This document shows, one piece after another, positions 25,651 through 34,167 of a stretch of DNA of 64,000 nucleotides (positions within the stretch are counted from its first letter, which is position 1; every line of letters starts with the position of its first letter). The position numbers and the translations under genes were made by a program. This DNA is from CALMEC01 sp963706315 (lineage in GTDB: Bacteria; Actinomycetota; Thermoleophilia; Miltoncostaeales; Miltoncostaeaceae). The notes under the pieces are model-generated. The model was not told the DNA's origin. It did no database searches and was given only the letters and a program-made list of their open reading frames with translations. Location of the stretch: positions 186,001 to 250,000 of the forward strand of contig CAVPMA010000005.1 of assembly GCA_963706315.1 (NCBI GenBank), in the 5' to 3' direction.

Positions 25651-26627
25651 GCGTACTCCAGAACCCGCCGGGCGGCCGCGAGGACCCGCCGCCGGTCGGG
25701 CATGTACTTGGCTTCGAGGCGCGCGAGGGGGAAGATCACGTCGAACCCGGTCGCGCGGGTCACCGGCGCGACGAGCGACGCCAGCCCCTCGTCGGCGAGG
25801 CGCGCGGCGATCTCGGCGCCGAAGCCGCACGTGTGCGGCGCTTCGTGGACGATGACGCACCGACCGGTTCGGGCAACCGACTCGAGGATCGGGTCCATGT
25901 CAAGCGGCGAGATGGAGGCGACGTCGATGACGGCGGCGCCGACGCCCTGCTCGGCGAGCTCGTCGGCCGCGCCGAGGGCCTCGGCGACCATGCCGCCCCA
26001 GGCGACCAGCGTCAGATCCGCGCCGTCGCGCACCACGAAGGACATCCCGATCGGCAGCTCGGCCCCGTCGTCGGGCACGTCCTCCTTGCCGGCGCGGTAG
26101 AGGCGGGCGGGCTCCAGGACGACGACCGGATCCGGATCCCGGATCGCGGCGAGCAGCAGCCCGTACGCCTGCGACGGGGTGGACGGCATGACGACCTTGA
26201 GCCCGGGAATGTGCGCGAGGATCGCCTCGGGGCTGTCGGAGTGATGCTCCGGCGGCTTGATGCCGCCGCCGCAGGGCGCGCGCAACACCATCGGGCAGCT
26301 CAGGCGGCCTCGGGTCCGGTTGCGCAAGCGCGACGCATGGTTGAGGAGCTGGTCGAGCGCCGGGTAGATGAAACCGGCGAACTGGATCTCGGCCACCGGG
26401 CGCATGCCCTCGGCCGCGAGGCCGATCGCCAGGCCCGCGATGACCGTCTCCGCGAGCGGCGTGTCCATGACGCGGTCCGGTCCGAAGCGCTCGAGCAGTC
26501 CGTCGGTCGCCCGGAACACGCCGCCGCTCGCTGCGACGTCCTCACCGAGGACGACCACGCGCTCGTCGGCGCCCATCTCGTGATGCAGCGCCATCGCGAC
26601 GGCCTGGACGAGCGTGACCTCAGGCAT
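25647..26627 (-). CDS. 2-oxoacid dehydrogenase E1 component, beta subunit
   Basis: Thiamine-diphosphate-dependent transketolase-like subunit, paired with the alpha subunit. The 326-residue product starts MPEVTLVQAVAMAL and shows VVVLGEDVAASGGVF, MDTPLAE, the GGGIKPPEHHS loop and the C-terminal VIHEAPHTCGFGAEI. All are typical of PdhB/BkdB proteins. The ATG at 26627 gives the standard N-terminus and overlaps the alpha-subunit stop by 8 bases; the longer open frame upstream is not homologous. Its stop overlaps the E2 start by 4 bases. Confidence 0.94.
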   Translation of the reverse strand: MPEVTLVQAVAMALHHEMGADERVVVLGEDVAASGGVFRATDGLLERFGPDRVMDTPLAETVIAGLAIGLAAEGMRPVAEIQFAGFIYPALDQLLNHASRLRNRTRGRLSCPMVLRAPCGGGIKPPEHHSDSPEAILAHIPGLKVVMPSTPSQAYGLLLAAIRDPDPVVVLEPARLYRAGKEDVPDDGAELPIGMSFVVRDGADLTLVAWGGMVAEALGAADELAEQGVGAAVIDVASISPLDMDPILESVARTGRCVIVHEAPHTCGFGAEIAARLADEGLASLVAPVTRATGFDVIFPLARLEAKYMPDRRRVLAAARRVLEYA

Positions 26628-27696
26628 CCGCGGCGGATTCCTGGATGGCGGCGAGGCGTTGCGCCTCGAGGCCCACCGGTAGATCCTGGTAGAGGAAGTC
26701 GAACATGGCCTCGGGAGGGAGCGGCGGCGTCGCGAGGTACTCCTCGGCCGCCCCGTCCACCTCTGCCGCGCTTTCGGCGAGCAGCCCCTCCTCGTCCTCC
26801 TTCGCCCAGACGCCGGCGGCGACAAGGTGGTTCCGCAGGCGCCCGATGGGCTCGAGCTCCCACTGGCGGCTCACCTCGGCGTCGTCGCGGTATCGGCGTG
26901 CGTCGTCGACGGTGGTGTGGTCTGCGAGACGGTAGGTGACCGCTTCGATGAGGGTCGCGCCCTCGCCCGCACGCGCCCGCTCGACGGCGCGACGGCAGAC
27001 CTCGGCGACCGCCACCGCGTCGTTCCCGTCCACCTGCTCGCCGGGCAACCCGGCCGCGACCGCCTTCTGCGCGAGGGTCGGCGCGGCACTCTGGAGTGAC
27101 CGCGGTGCCGAGATCGCCCACCCGTTGTTGACGATGACGACGATGAGCGGGAGGCACATCGAGCCGGCGACGTTCAGCGCCTCGTAGAACGCGCCCTTCG
27201 AGGTCCCGCCGTCCCCGACCGTGCAGACAGCGACCCGGCGCTCGCGCCGAATCCGCATCGCGAGCGCCACGCCCGCGGCGTGCGGCGGATGCTCACCAAC
27301 CGTGATCGACACCGGGAAGTCGCCCCGAGGCCCCCCGAACTCACTGCCGCGTTCGTCGCCACCCCAGTACAGGAGGATCTCGAGCGGGGTGACCCCGCGC
27401 CACAGGAGCGCCGCCTGGTCGCGGTAGCTCGGCACGAGGACGTCGGTCTCCTCCATCGCGCTCGCCAACCCCACGCCCACCGCTTCCTGGCCGAGGCCGC
27501 TCGCATACGTGCCGAGGCGACCCGTCCGGTGCAGGGCGACCGCGCGAGCGTCGAGGGAGCGCGAGCGGACCATCGCCCGGTAGAGGGGGATCAGGGCACG
27601 TGGGTCGCGCGCGAACTCGGGGAGATCGCGCTCCGCACGCCCATCGGGCGCGATGAACCTGGTGTGCGGGATGTCGAAAGAGGCGATGGTGCTCAT
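26620..27696 (-). CDS. 2-oxoacid dehydrogenase E1 component, alpha subunit
   Basis: First subunit of the E1 decarboxylase. The thiamine-diphosphate motif runs from GDGGTSKG (near 172) to VNNGWAIS. The RTGRLGTYASGLGQEA and PSYRDQAALL segments are typical of pyruvate dehydrogenase alpha chains in Gram-positive bacteria. A phosphorylation-loop-like YRLADHTTVDD is present, and the 358-residue length is normal. It is the first gene of a three-gene E1alpha–E1beta–E2 unit and is divergent from a small plus-strand gene. Pyruvate is the likelier substrate, branched-chain 2-oxoacids the alternative. Confidence 0.93.
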   Translation of the reverse strand: MSTIASFDIPHTRFIAPDGRAERDLPEFARDPRALIPLYRAMVRSRSLDARAVALHRTGRLGTYASGLGQEAVGVGLASAMEETDVLVPSYRDQAALLWRGVTPLEILLYWGGDERGSEFGGPRGDFPVSITVGEHPPHAAGVALAMRIRRERRVAVCTVGDGGTSKGAFYEALNVAGSMCLPLIVVIVNNGWAISAPRSLQSAAPTLAQKAVAAGLPGEQVDGNDAVAVAEVCRRAVERARAGEGATLIEAVTYRLADHTTVDDARRYRDDAEVSRQWELEPIGRLRNHLVAAGVWAKEDEEGLLAESAAEVDGAAEEYLATPPLPPEAMFDFLYQDLPVGLEAQRLAAIQESAADA

Positions 27697-27815
27697 CGTG
27701 GGCGCAGGGAGACGGTACAGGGTGGCTCGGTCGGCCGAGGTCGTCGGGGGTCCGCCGGCCTGCCGATCGGGCGGGATTTACGATCATCGGCCCCCGTGGC
27801 ACAGTGTCGCTTGCC

Positions 27816-28025
27816 ATGGACGAGAACGGCAGCACCCCCGAGCCGATCCGAGATCGCCACCCGGTCTCCGCGCTGGCCAGCAACCCCGCGAACATGCGCT
27901 TCGCCCGTCATCGCGAGCTCCTATCGAGGTGGCCGGTGACCGATGAGCGATGGGCGCGGGCCGTCGAGGCCGCCAGGCTCGCCGCGGTCGACCGGACGCC
28001 GGGGCCGGCGACCTTCGGCCGGTAG
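27816..28025 (+). CDS. Small protein of unknown function (69 residues)
   Basis: Codon composition is strongly G/C at third positions like its neighbours, which favours a real gene. The soluble, charged product has two Trp-containing helices (LLSRWPVTDERWARAVEAARLA) and no cysteine. The ATG at 27816 is used here; a TTG four codons earlier is possible. The Shine-Dalgarno sequence is weak. It lies between the E1-alpha gene (divergent) and cdsA (convergent, 7-base gap). It could be an unrecognised partner of the cassette or an unrelated orphan. Confidence 0.5.
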   Translation: MDENGSTPEPIRDRHPVSALASNPANMRFARHRELLSRWPVTDERWARAVEAARLAAVDRTPGPATFGR

Positions 28026-28032
28026 GGGGCGC

Positions 28033-28890
28033 TCACAGCACGAGCCAGACGGTCACGAAGTAGCCCGCCGCGGCGGTGAACAGCAGGGCGTCGAAGCGGT
28101 CGAGCACCCCGCCGTGCCCGGCCAGGATGCGGCCGGAGTCCTTCACGCCGATGTCGCGCTTGAGCATCGACTCGAACAGGTCGCCCACGTAGGCGACCAG
28201 GCAGATCACGAGGCCGAGCACCAACGACTGCACGTGGTCGATCCAGTCCATGTAGAGCCCGGCGACCCACACCGCGATCGTCCCGCCGACGACGCCGGCC
28301 ACGAAGCCCTCGACGGTCTTCTTCGGCGAGGTCCTCGGGGCGATCGGGTGGGTTCCCCACAGTCGTCCGCCAAAGTACGAGAATGTGTCGAACGCCCAGG
28401 TGCCGATCAGGATGTTCGCCACCGCGCCCGCGCCGTTCGGCAGTTCCCGCGTCGCCACGAACAACCCGAGCGGGACGCCCAGGTAGATCCCCCCGAGCAC
28501 GGTCAGCGCCACGCGGATCGTGACCTCTTCGCGGTTCTTGAGGATCAGGCCGGCGACTGCGCTGAGCGCGACGATCGCCGCCGCGCCGAGCGCAACCGCC
28601 TGCTCGGGCGGGTCGATCACCGCGGGGAGCGCGACCGTCAGCGCCGTGCCCGCATATGCCGCCCAGCGAAGCGGCGCGAGGCCCGCGACGAGGTTCAGGT
28701 ACTCGTAGATGCCGACCATGGCGATCGCGACGACCACCGCGACGAACAGCGGACCCCCGACGTAGACCACGGCGATGGCAAGCGCGATCCCCGGGATCGC
28801 AACGGCGATACGGCTGCCCAAGATGGAATCCGACTCGCTACCGCGCCCCGAACCGGCGCTGACATCCGGCGTAGTGCTGCAGTGCGGCAT
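28033..28890 (-). CDS. cdsA: Phosphatidate cytidylyltransferase
   Basis: Makes CDP-diacylglycerol for all phospholipids. The 285-residue polytopic membrane protein has the signature near the C-terminus: SMLKRDIGVKDSG, then GHGGVLDRFD. About eight hydrophobic helices are seen. The annotated ATG lies 53 bases inside the upstream uppS gene, and the first 25 residues are polar and poorly conserved, so a start nearer the first helix is possible. The uppS–cdsA order is standard. The product feeds PgsA, encoded at 18 kb. Confidence 0.93.
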   Translation of the reverse strand: MPHCSTTPDVSAGSGRGSESDSILGSRIAVAIPGIALAIAVVYVGGPLFVAVVVAIAMVGIYEYLNLVAGLAPLRWAAYAGTALTVALPAVIDPPEQAVALGAAAIVALSAVAGLILKNREEVTIRVALTVLGGIYLGVPLGLFVATRELPNGAGAVANILIGTWAFDTFSYFGGRLWGTHPIAPRTSPKKTVEGFVAGVVGGTIAVWVAGLYMDWIDHVQSLVLGLVICLVAYVGDLFESMLKRDIGVKDSGRILAGHGGVLDRFDALLFTAAAGYFVTVWLVL

Positions 28891-29602
28891 CGAGGTCTTC
28901 GGCCGTGAAGTCCGGCCAGAGGCGATCGGAGAAGTACAGCTCGGCGTAGGCGGTTTGCCAGAGCAGGAAGTTCGAGAGGCGCTGCTCGCCGCTGGTGCGG
29001 ATCACGAGCTCCGGATCGCGCATCTCGCTGTCGTACAAGCAGCGTGCGAAGTCGTCCTCGGCGCCGCCTGGTCCGTACTCCGCGGCGAACCGCCGCGCCG
29101 CGTCGAGGATCTCGCCGCGTCCACCGTAGTTCATCGCAACGAACAGGCTGAGCCCCGTGTTGCCGGCGGTGCGCTGCTGCGACCATTCGATCCTGCGGCG
29201 GAGCTGGTCCGGGAGCCCGTCGATCCTGCCGATGAAGCGCATGCGGACGTTCTCCGCGTCGAGCTCGTCGGTCTCCCTGTCGATCAGCTCGCTGAACAGC
29301 CCGAGCAGATCGGTGACCTCCGATTCCGGCCGCCCCCAGTTCTCGGTCGAGAACGAGAACACCGTGAGATCCTCGATGCCCGCGTCGTTCGCGGCACGTA
29401 CCACCCGTTTGAGCGCCTGGGCGCCGGCGCGATGGCCGGCGGCCACGGGCAGCCGCCTGCGCTGGGCCCATCGCGCGTTCCCGTCCATGATGATCGCGAC
29501 GGAGACGGGGACGTCACGGGAGACGCCCCCCTCGGCGACCACGCCGCCGGCGCGCAGGCGAAGGAGCGCCCGGGCCGACCGCCAACGGGTGCGGATCGTC
29601 AT
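28838..29602 (-). CDS. uppS: Undecaprenyl diphosphate synthase (cis-prenyltransferase)
   Basis: Builds the C55 lipid carrier for cell-wall synthesis from farnesyl and isopentenyl diphosphates. The catalytic MDGNARWA has Asp at residue 40. VFSFSTENWGRP, the FIGRIDGLP region and the C-terminal RTSGEQRLSNFLLWQ with AELYF are all family hallmarks. The 254 residues include an N-terminal extension of about 30; a GTG at codon 27 is an alternative start. It overlaps cdsA by 53 bases and lies 45 bases after frr. Confidence 0.95.
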   Translation of the reverse strand: MTIRTRWRSARALLRLRAGGVVAEGGVSRDVPVSVAIIMDGNARWAQRRRLPVAAGHRAGAQALKRVVRAANDAGIEDLTVFSFSTENWGRPESEVTDLLGLFSELIDRETDELDAENVRMRFIGRIDGLPDQLRRRIEWSQQRTAGNTGLSLFVAMNYGGRGEILDAARRFAAEYGPGGAEDDFARCLYDSEMRDPELVIRTSGEQRLSNFLLWQTAYAELYFSDRLWPDFTAEDLDAALQHYAGCQRRFGAR

Positions 29603-29647
29603 CGCCCGAGCTGGGGCGCGGTCCCGCCGGACATCGGGGGCGGGGCG

Positions 29648-30202
29648 CTAGACCTCAAGGATCTCCGACTCCTTGCGGGCCATCGCCTCGTCGATCGACT
29701 TGACCTCGCGGTCGGTCAGCTTCTGTACCTCGTCCTGAGCCCGAGCGGCCTCGTCGCGCGAGATCTCGCCGTCCTTCTCGCGTCGCTTGACGTCGTTCAG
29801 CACGTCGCGGCGGACGTTCCGGACGGCGATCCGCGCATCCTCGGCCATCTTGTGGACGAGCTTCACGAACTCCTTGCGCCGCTCTTCGGTGAGCTGCGGC
29901 ACCGGCAGACGGATCAACTGGCCGTCATTCGACGGCGTGAGCCCGAGCTGCGCTTCGAGCAGGGCCTTCTCGATCGACTTCATCAGCGACTTGTCGAAGG
30001 GCTGGACGGTCAGCAACCTGGCCTCGGGGGCATGGATGGTGGCGACCTGGTTGAGCGGCATCTCCGCACCGTAGGCGTCGACCATCACGCGATCCAGCAG
30101 GTGGGTCGACGCGCGACCCGTTCGCACGGTGGCGAACTCGACGTCGAGGCTCTTCAGCGCCCCGTCCATCCGACGCCGAGCATCGGCAATGAGTTCCTTC
30201 AC
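29648..30202 (-). CDS. frr: Ribosome recycling factor
   Basis: Splits post-termination ribosomes together with EF-G. The 184-residue product has the typical three-helix bundle/beta-sandwich sequence: RTGRASTHLLDRVMVDAYG, LNQVATIHAPEAR and IRLPVPQLTEERRKEFVKL. The GTG start at 30202 overlaps the pyrH stop by 4 bases; the open frame runs further upstream out of family. It belongs to the rpsB–tsf–pyrH–frr–uppS–cdsA array. Confidence 0.97.
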   Translation of the reverse strand: MKELIADARRRMDGALKSLDVEFATVRTGRASTHLLDRVMVDAYGAEMPLNQVATIHAPEARLLTVQPFDKSLMKSIEKALLEAQLGLTPSNDGQLIRLPVPQLTEERRKEFVKLVHKMAEDARIAVRNVRRDVLNDVKRREKDGEISRDEAARAQDEVQKLTDREVKSIDEAMARKESEILEV

Positions 30203-30990
30203 GAGCTTCCCCCTTCGTCGTTCGCGACGATCGTCCCCACATGCTCGCCCCGCAGGATTCTCGCGACATTCTGCTCGTCGGCCATGTTGAAGACCATGAT
30301 CGGGAGGTCGTTGTCCATGCACAGCGTGAGGGCCGTAGTGTCCATCACCTTGAGCCCGCGTTCGATGGCCTCCATGTGGGTGATTCGCGGGATGAGCTTC
30401 GCATCGGGATCCTCCCGCGGGTCCCGGTCGAGTACGCCCTCCACGTTGTTCTTCGCCATCAGGATGCACTGGGCGCCGATCTCGAGCGCCCTGAGCGCGG
30501 CCGTGGTGTCGGTCGTGAAGAACGGGTTGCCGGTCCCGCCGGCGAAGATCACGACGCGCTGCTTTTCGAGGTGCCGCATCGCGCGCCGCCGGATGTACGG
30601 CTCGGCGACCTCCTGGATCGCGATCGCCGACTGCACCCGGGTGGTGACATCGAGCTTCTCGAGGGCGTCCTGGATCGACAGCGCGTTCAGCACGGTGGCG
30701 ATCATCCCCATGTAGTCGGCCGTCGCCCGGTCCATCCCCCGGGACGCCCCGGCGACGCCGCGGAAGATGTTCCCGGCGCCGACGACGATCGCGACCTCGA
30801 CCCCGAGCTCCACCGCCCCACGGATCTGACGGGCGATCGCCCCGACCCGCTCGGCGTCGATGCCGTACGAGCGCTCCCCGAGGAGGGCCTCGCCGGACAG
30901 CTTCAGGACGACGCGGCGGAACGCGCTGCCGCCGGTGGGGGCGGTCGCCTCGGTCGAGGTCGCGGTGATGTCGCTACCCGCCGAGCTCAT
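30199..30990 (-). CDS. pyrH: UMP kinase
   Basis: Phosphorylates UMP to UDP; the bacterial enzyme is an amino-acid-kinase-fold hexamer. Motifs: VVLKLSGEAL (about 27–36), IVVGAGNIFRG, MDRATADYMGMIATV, and VIFAGGTGNPFFTTDTTA. A 22-residue polar N-terminal extension precedes the conserved core, so translation may begin later than the ATG at 30990. That ATG is inside the tsf gene by 17 bases. The stop overlaps frr by 4 bases. Confidence 0.96.
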   Translation of the reverse strand: MSSAGSDITATSTEATAPTGGSAFRRVVLKLSGEALLGERSYGIDAERVGAIARQIRGAVELGVEVAIVVGAGNIFRGVAGASRGMDRATADYMGMIATVLNALSIQDALEKLDVTTRVQSAIAIQEVAEPYIRRRAMRHLEKQRVVIFAGGTGNPFFTTDTTAALRALEIGAQCILMAKNNVEGVLDRDPREDPDAKLIPRITHMEAIERGLKVMDTTALTLCMDNDLPIMVFNMADEQNVARILRGEHVGTIVANDEGGSS

Positions 30991-31582
30991 ACCTGACGAA
31001 CCGGCGGATCGTGACGTTCTCGCCGAGCCGGGCGGCGACCTCGGCGCGAAGGTCCTCGATACTGCGAGGCTTCTTCTCCGCCTGGTCCCGTACGAACTCC
31101 TGGTCGAGCAGTGCGATCTCCTTGAGATGCTTGCCGAGCTTCCCTTCCACCGCCTTCTCGCGGAACCGCTCGTCGACGTCCTCGGACTGGGCGAGGTAGA
31201 CGGCCCGCTCGCGCTCCTTGTACTCGTCCGGCACGTCGTCCGCCGAGACGAAGAGGGGGTTCATCGCGGCGATGTGCAACGCGAGGTCGTGCACGAAGGT
31301 AGTGAAGTCGTCGCTGCGCGCGACGAAGTCGGTCTCGCAGTTGACCTCGACGAGCACGCCGACGCGCCCACCGTGGTGGATGTAGCTGTCGACGATCCCC
31401 TCGCGAGCCTCACGGCCCGAGCGCTTCGCGGCGTCGGCGGCACCCTTCGCCCGCAGGAGATCGGTCGCCTGCTCGAGGTCGCCTCCGGATTCGGCCAGCG
31501 CGGCCTTGCAGTCCATCATCCCGGCGCCCGTGCGGTCGCGGAGCGCCTTCACCTCTTTCGCGGACGGCTGGTAGTCGCTCAC
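30974..31582 (-). CDS. tsf: Elongation factor Ts, short form
   Basis: Nucleotide-exchange factor for EF-Tu. The UBA-like N-terminus has VKALRDRTGAGMMDCKAAL, and the core has VEVNCETDFVARSDDF, which contacts EF-Tu. At 202 residues it is the short form with a single core repeat, as in Thermus and actinobacteria, compared with about 280 in E. coli. The start overlaps the rpsB stop by 4 bases. The 3' end overlaps pyrH by 17 bases. Confidence 0.96.
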   Translation of the reverse strand: MSDYQPSAKEVKALRDRTGAGMMDCKAALAESGGDLEQATDLLRAKGAADAAKRSGREAREGIVDSYIHHGGRVGVLVEVNCETDFVARSDDFTTFVHDLALHIAAMNPLFVSADDVPDEYKERERAVYLAQSEDVDERFREKAVEGKLGKHLKEIALLDQEFVRDQAEKKPRSIEDLRAEVAARLGENVTIRRFVRYELGG

Positions 31583-32583
31583 GCGCCGGGCTCCTCGTCG
31601 GTCGTGGCGGTGGTCTCTGCGATCGGTGCGTCGGGCACCTCATCGGGCGCCGCGGCGGGCGCTGCGTCCGGCGGCGGAGCCGGCGCAGCGGGCTCGGGTG
31701 CGACCTCGGCCGCGGGAGCCGCGGGGGGCGTCTCGACCGTGGGTACGGCCGCCGGGGCCGCGAGGGGCTCGACGGTGGGCGGATCCGGCGCCGGGGACGG
31801 GGGTGCGGCCTCGACTGCGGGCGCGGCTTCCGTCGCGGCTGCGGGAGCCGCAGGTGCGGCGGGTGCGTCCGTGGCCTCCTGCCCGGCCTCGGGCGCCGGG
31901 GCGACGTAGCCGCGGCCGTCGGCGATGCCGCGGGCGATGGCGCCGAGGATCAGGTTGCACGAGCGGATCGCGTCGTCGTTGCCCGGGATCACGAACGTGG
32001 CCTCGTCCGGGTCGCAGTTGGTGTCGACCAGGCCGATCACGGGGATGCCGAGACGGTTCGCCTCACGCACGCCGATTGCCTCGCGCTTGAGGTCGACGAC
32101 CACGACCGCGTCCGGGAGGCGCTGCATGTCCGCGACGCCGCCGAGGTTCGTCTCGAGCTTCAAGAGCTCGGCCTCGGCCGACAGCCGCTCGCGGGTCGGG
32201 AGCAGATCCAGCTGACCCTCGACCTTCTGACGGCGGAGCTCGTGCAGCCGCCGGATGCGGTCGGCCATCGTGACCCAGTTGGTCAGAAGTCCGCCGAGCC
32301 AGCGGTGGTTGACGTAGGGCATCCCGCAGCGCACCGCCTGGTCGCGCACCGCGTCCTGCGTCTGCTTCTTCGTGCCGACGAACATCACGGTGCCGCCGCG
32401 GGCGCCGATGTTCCGGACGAAGTCCACGGCCTCGCCGAGCAGTTCCAGGGTCTGCACGAGATCGATGATGTAGATGCCGCCCCGCTCCCCGAAGATGTAG
32501 CGCTTCATCTTGGGATTCCAGCGGCGGGTCTGGTGTCCGAAGTGCACTCCGGACTCCAGCAACTGCTTCATGGTGACGGGCAC
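31579..32583 (-). CDS. rpsB: 30S ribosomal protein S2 with Ala/Pro-rich C-terminal extension
   Basis: Small-subunit ribosomal protein. Conserved parts are MKQLLESGVHFGHQTRRWNP, FVGTKKQ, YVNHRWLGGLLTN and IPVIGLVDTNCDPD. The GTG at 32583 is preceded by AGGAG and gives the normal N-terminus; an ATG further upstream would not. After residue about 245 the protein carries roughly 90 residues of Ala, Pro and Glu repeats, making it 334 residues instead of 230–260. Such a tail should be disordered. The gene has a structured 5' leader (32617–32678) and overlaps tsf by 4 bases. Confidence 0.96.
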   Translation of the reverse strand: MPVTMKQLLESGVHFGHQTRRWNPKMKRYIFGERGGIYIIDLVQTLELLGEAVDFVRNIGARGGTVMFVGTKKQTQDAVRDQAVRCGMPYVNHRWLGGLLTNWVTMADRIRRLHELRRQKVEGQLDLLPTRERLSAEAELLKLETNLGGVADMQRLPDAVVVVDLKREAIGVREANRLGIPVIGLVDTNCDPDEATFVIPGNDDAIRSCNLILGAIARGIADGRGYVAPAPEAGQEATDAPAAPAAPAAATEAAPAVEAAPPSPAPDPPTVEPLAAPAAVPTVETPPAAPAAEVAPEPAAPAPPPDAAPAAAPDEVPDAPIAETTATTDEEPGA

Positions 32584-32616
32584 GATGGCTCCTGATTCGG
32601 TTGGGAAGGTGAGCAA

Positions 32617-32678
32617 CCGACGCGAGTCCGGAGGGACCACCGTGCTGGCGGCACCGTCCACCGGCCGTCGCGCGTCGG
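32617..32678 (-). promoter_or_regulatory. Structured RNA leader upstream of rpsB
   Basis: On the minus strand the outer arms CCGACGCG (32678–32671) and CGCGTCGG (32624–32617) pair perfectly over 8 bases. Inside, CCGG pairs with CCGG (32664–32661 with 32631–32628), GGAC with GTCC, and GTGC with GCAC around a CGCCA loop. The structure ends 33 bases before the rpsB start. It is a candidate autoregulatory S2 leader. A TAGTAT about 30 bases upstream of it could be a −10 element, but no −35 was seen. Confidence 0.5.
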
Positions 32679-32722
32679 GTGGGTGGGTTGACGGAACTTG
32701 CGGATACTAGCGGCCCCGGCGG

Positions 32723-33646
32723 TCATCCCGCTCGCTCCGGGCCCGCGAGGGCGCGTACCACCGCCGCGAGATCCGGCGGCAGCTCGCTCTCGACGACGAT
32801 GGGCTCTCCGGACTCCGGATGGGCGAACGCGATCCTGCGAGCGTGGAGGAACTGGCGGCGAAGGCCGAACTCGTCCCCGCGGCGGCCGTAGACGGGGTCG
32901 CCCACGACCGGGAAGCCCACGGCCTCGAGGTGGACCCGGATCTGGTGGGTCCGGCCGGTCTCGAGACGCGCTTCAAGCAGGCTGTGGCGGTCGAACGCCG
33001 CGATCCGGCGGAAGTGGGTCCGTGCGTCGCGCGGCCGGTCCGTTCTGGTCGACATGCGCGTGCGGTTGCGAAGATCGCGCCCGATCGGCCTGTCGACGCT
33101 GAGCGCACCCGGGAATGCGCCGTGAACGAGCACCACGTACGTCCGCTCGATCTCGCGCTCACGCAGCATACGCTGAAGCCTCCGGTGCGCCCGGTCGGTC
33201 TTCGCGACGACGAGGAGTCCACTGGTGTCGCGATCGAGTCGATGGACGATGCCCGGTCGCTCGGCGTCCCCTCCCCCGCGGATCCCGCGCGCGAGGAGCC
33301 CGTTCACGAGCGTGCCCGATCCATGCCCCCGGCTCGGGTGGGTCACCACGCCCGCCGGCTTGTCGACGACGAGCAGGACGTCGTCCTCGAACCGGACGAC
33401 GAAGGGGACGTCCTCGGGCGTGAGGGTCGTCGTCGCCCGAGGAGCGGGCCGCACCGTCACGATGGAGCCTTCCGCCAGGGCGTGGCGCTTCGCGACCGCC
33501 CGGCCGTCGACCTCCACGCGCCCCGCGTCGATCAGGCGCTGCGCCTCGGCGCGGCTCCCGACCTCCGGCCGCGCTCCGACCACGGCGTCGAGGCGGCGCC
33601 CGGCGTCGTCGGGCCCGACCACGAAGTCGAACCCATCCCCCGTCAC
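32723..33646 (-). CDS. rluD: RluD-type 23S rRNA pseudouridine synthase
   Basis: Isomerises uridines in 23S rRNA. An N-terminal S4 domain (about 15–70, SRAEAQRLIDAGRVEVDG) precedes the catalytic domain. The motif HRLDRDTSGLLVVAK contains the catalytic Asp (D138), and a later GRTHQIRVHL completes the family pattern. 307 residues is typical. The GTG start overlaps the lspA stop by 4 bases, and lspA–rluD is a common pair. rpsB follows after a 139-base leader. Confidence 0.93.
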   Translation of the reverse strand: MTGDGFDFVVGPDDAGRRLDAVVGARPEVGSRAEAQRLIDAGRVEVDGRAVAKRHALAEGSIVTVRPAPRATTTLTPEDVPFVVRFEDDVLLVVDKPAGVVTHPSRGHGSGTLVNGLLARGIRGGGDAERPGIVHRLDRDTSGLLVVAKTDRAHRRLQRMLREREIERTYVVLVHGAFPGALSVDRPIGRDLRNRTRMSTRTDRPRDARTHFRRIAAFDRHSLLEARLETGRTHQIRVHLEAVGFPVVGDPVYGRRGDEFGLRRQFLHARRIAFAHPESGEPIVVESELPPDLAAVVRALAGPERAG

Positions 33647-34167
33647 GACCCCTCGGATGCCCGCAGAAGCCCGAGCGCCACGATGGCGGCTCCGACCACG
33701 ATCCCCATGTCGGCGATGTTGAACGCCGGGAAGCGTGCGGGATCGAGGAAGTCGGTCACACCGCCGTGGATCAGCCGATCGACGAAGTTCCCGATGCTCC
33801 CGCCGATGAGCAGGCCCCCGCCGAACGCCACCGCCATGCTGCGGGAGGCGAGGCGGGCCAGCACCGCCGCGATGAGCGCGAGGGCGACGACCGTGAGGAC
33901 TGCCACGATCGTCTGGTTGCCCGGGAAGAGCCCAAAGGCGATGCCCTCGTTGCGCGCCCGAACGATGGCGAAACCGGGGAACAGGTCGACGTGATCCCCC
34001 GGCTCCATCGTGGCCCGCACGATGAGCTTCGTCGCCTGGTCGGCCACCAGCGTCGCGACCGCGGTAGCGACGAACACCCCCCAGCGTCGCCGCGCCTGCC
34101 GCCGCAGCCGGCGGCCTTCGGCCTGATCGACCGCGTCCCGCATCGGCTGCACCGGCGCCGAGCTCAT
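33643..34167 (-). CDS. lspA: Lipoprotein signal peptidase II
   Basis: Aspartic membrane protease that removes lipoprotein signal peptides. Four hydrophobic helices are visible in 174 residues. Family motifs are DQATKLIVR, RNEGIAFGL, the first catalytic Asp in GGSIGNFVDRL and the second in FPAFNIADM. The ATG at 34167 overlaps the DUF167 stop by 4 bases; the open frame continues upstream without homology. The N-terminus has an extra charged 28 residues. It lies immediately before rluD. Confidence 0.94.
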   Translation of the reverse strand: MSSAPVQPMRDAVDQAEGRRLRRQARRRWGVFVATAVATLVADQATKLIVRATMEPGDHVDLFPGFAIVRARNEGIAFGLFPGNQTIVAVLTVVALALIAAVLARLASRSMAVAFGGGLLIGGSIGNFVDRLIHGGVTDFLDPARFPAFNIADMGIVVGAAIVALGLLRASEGS

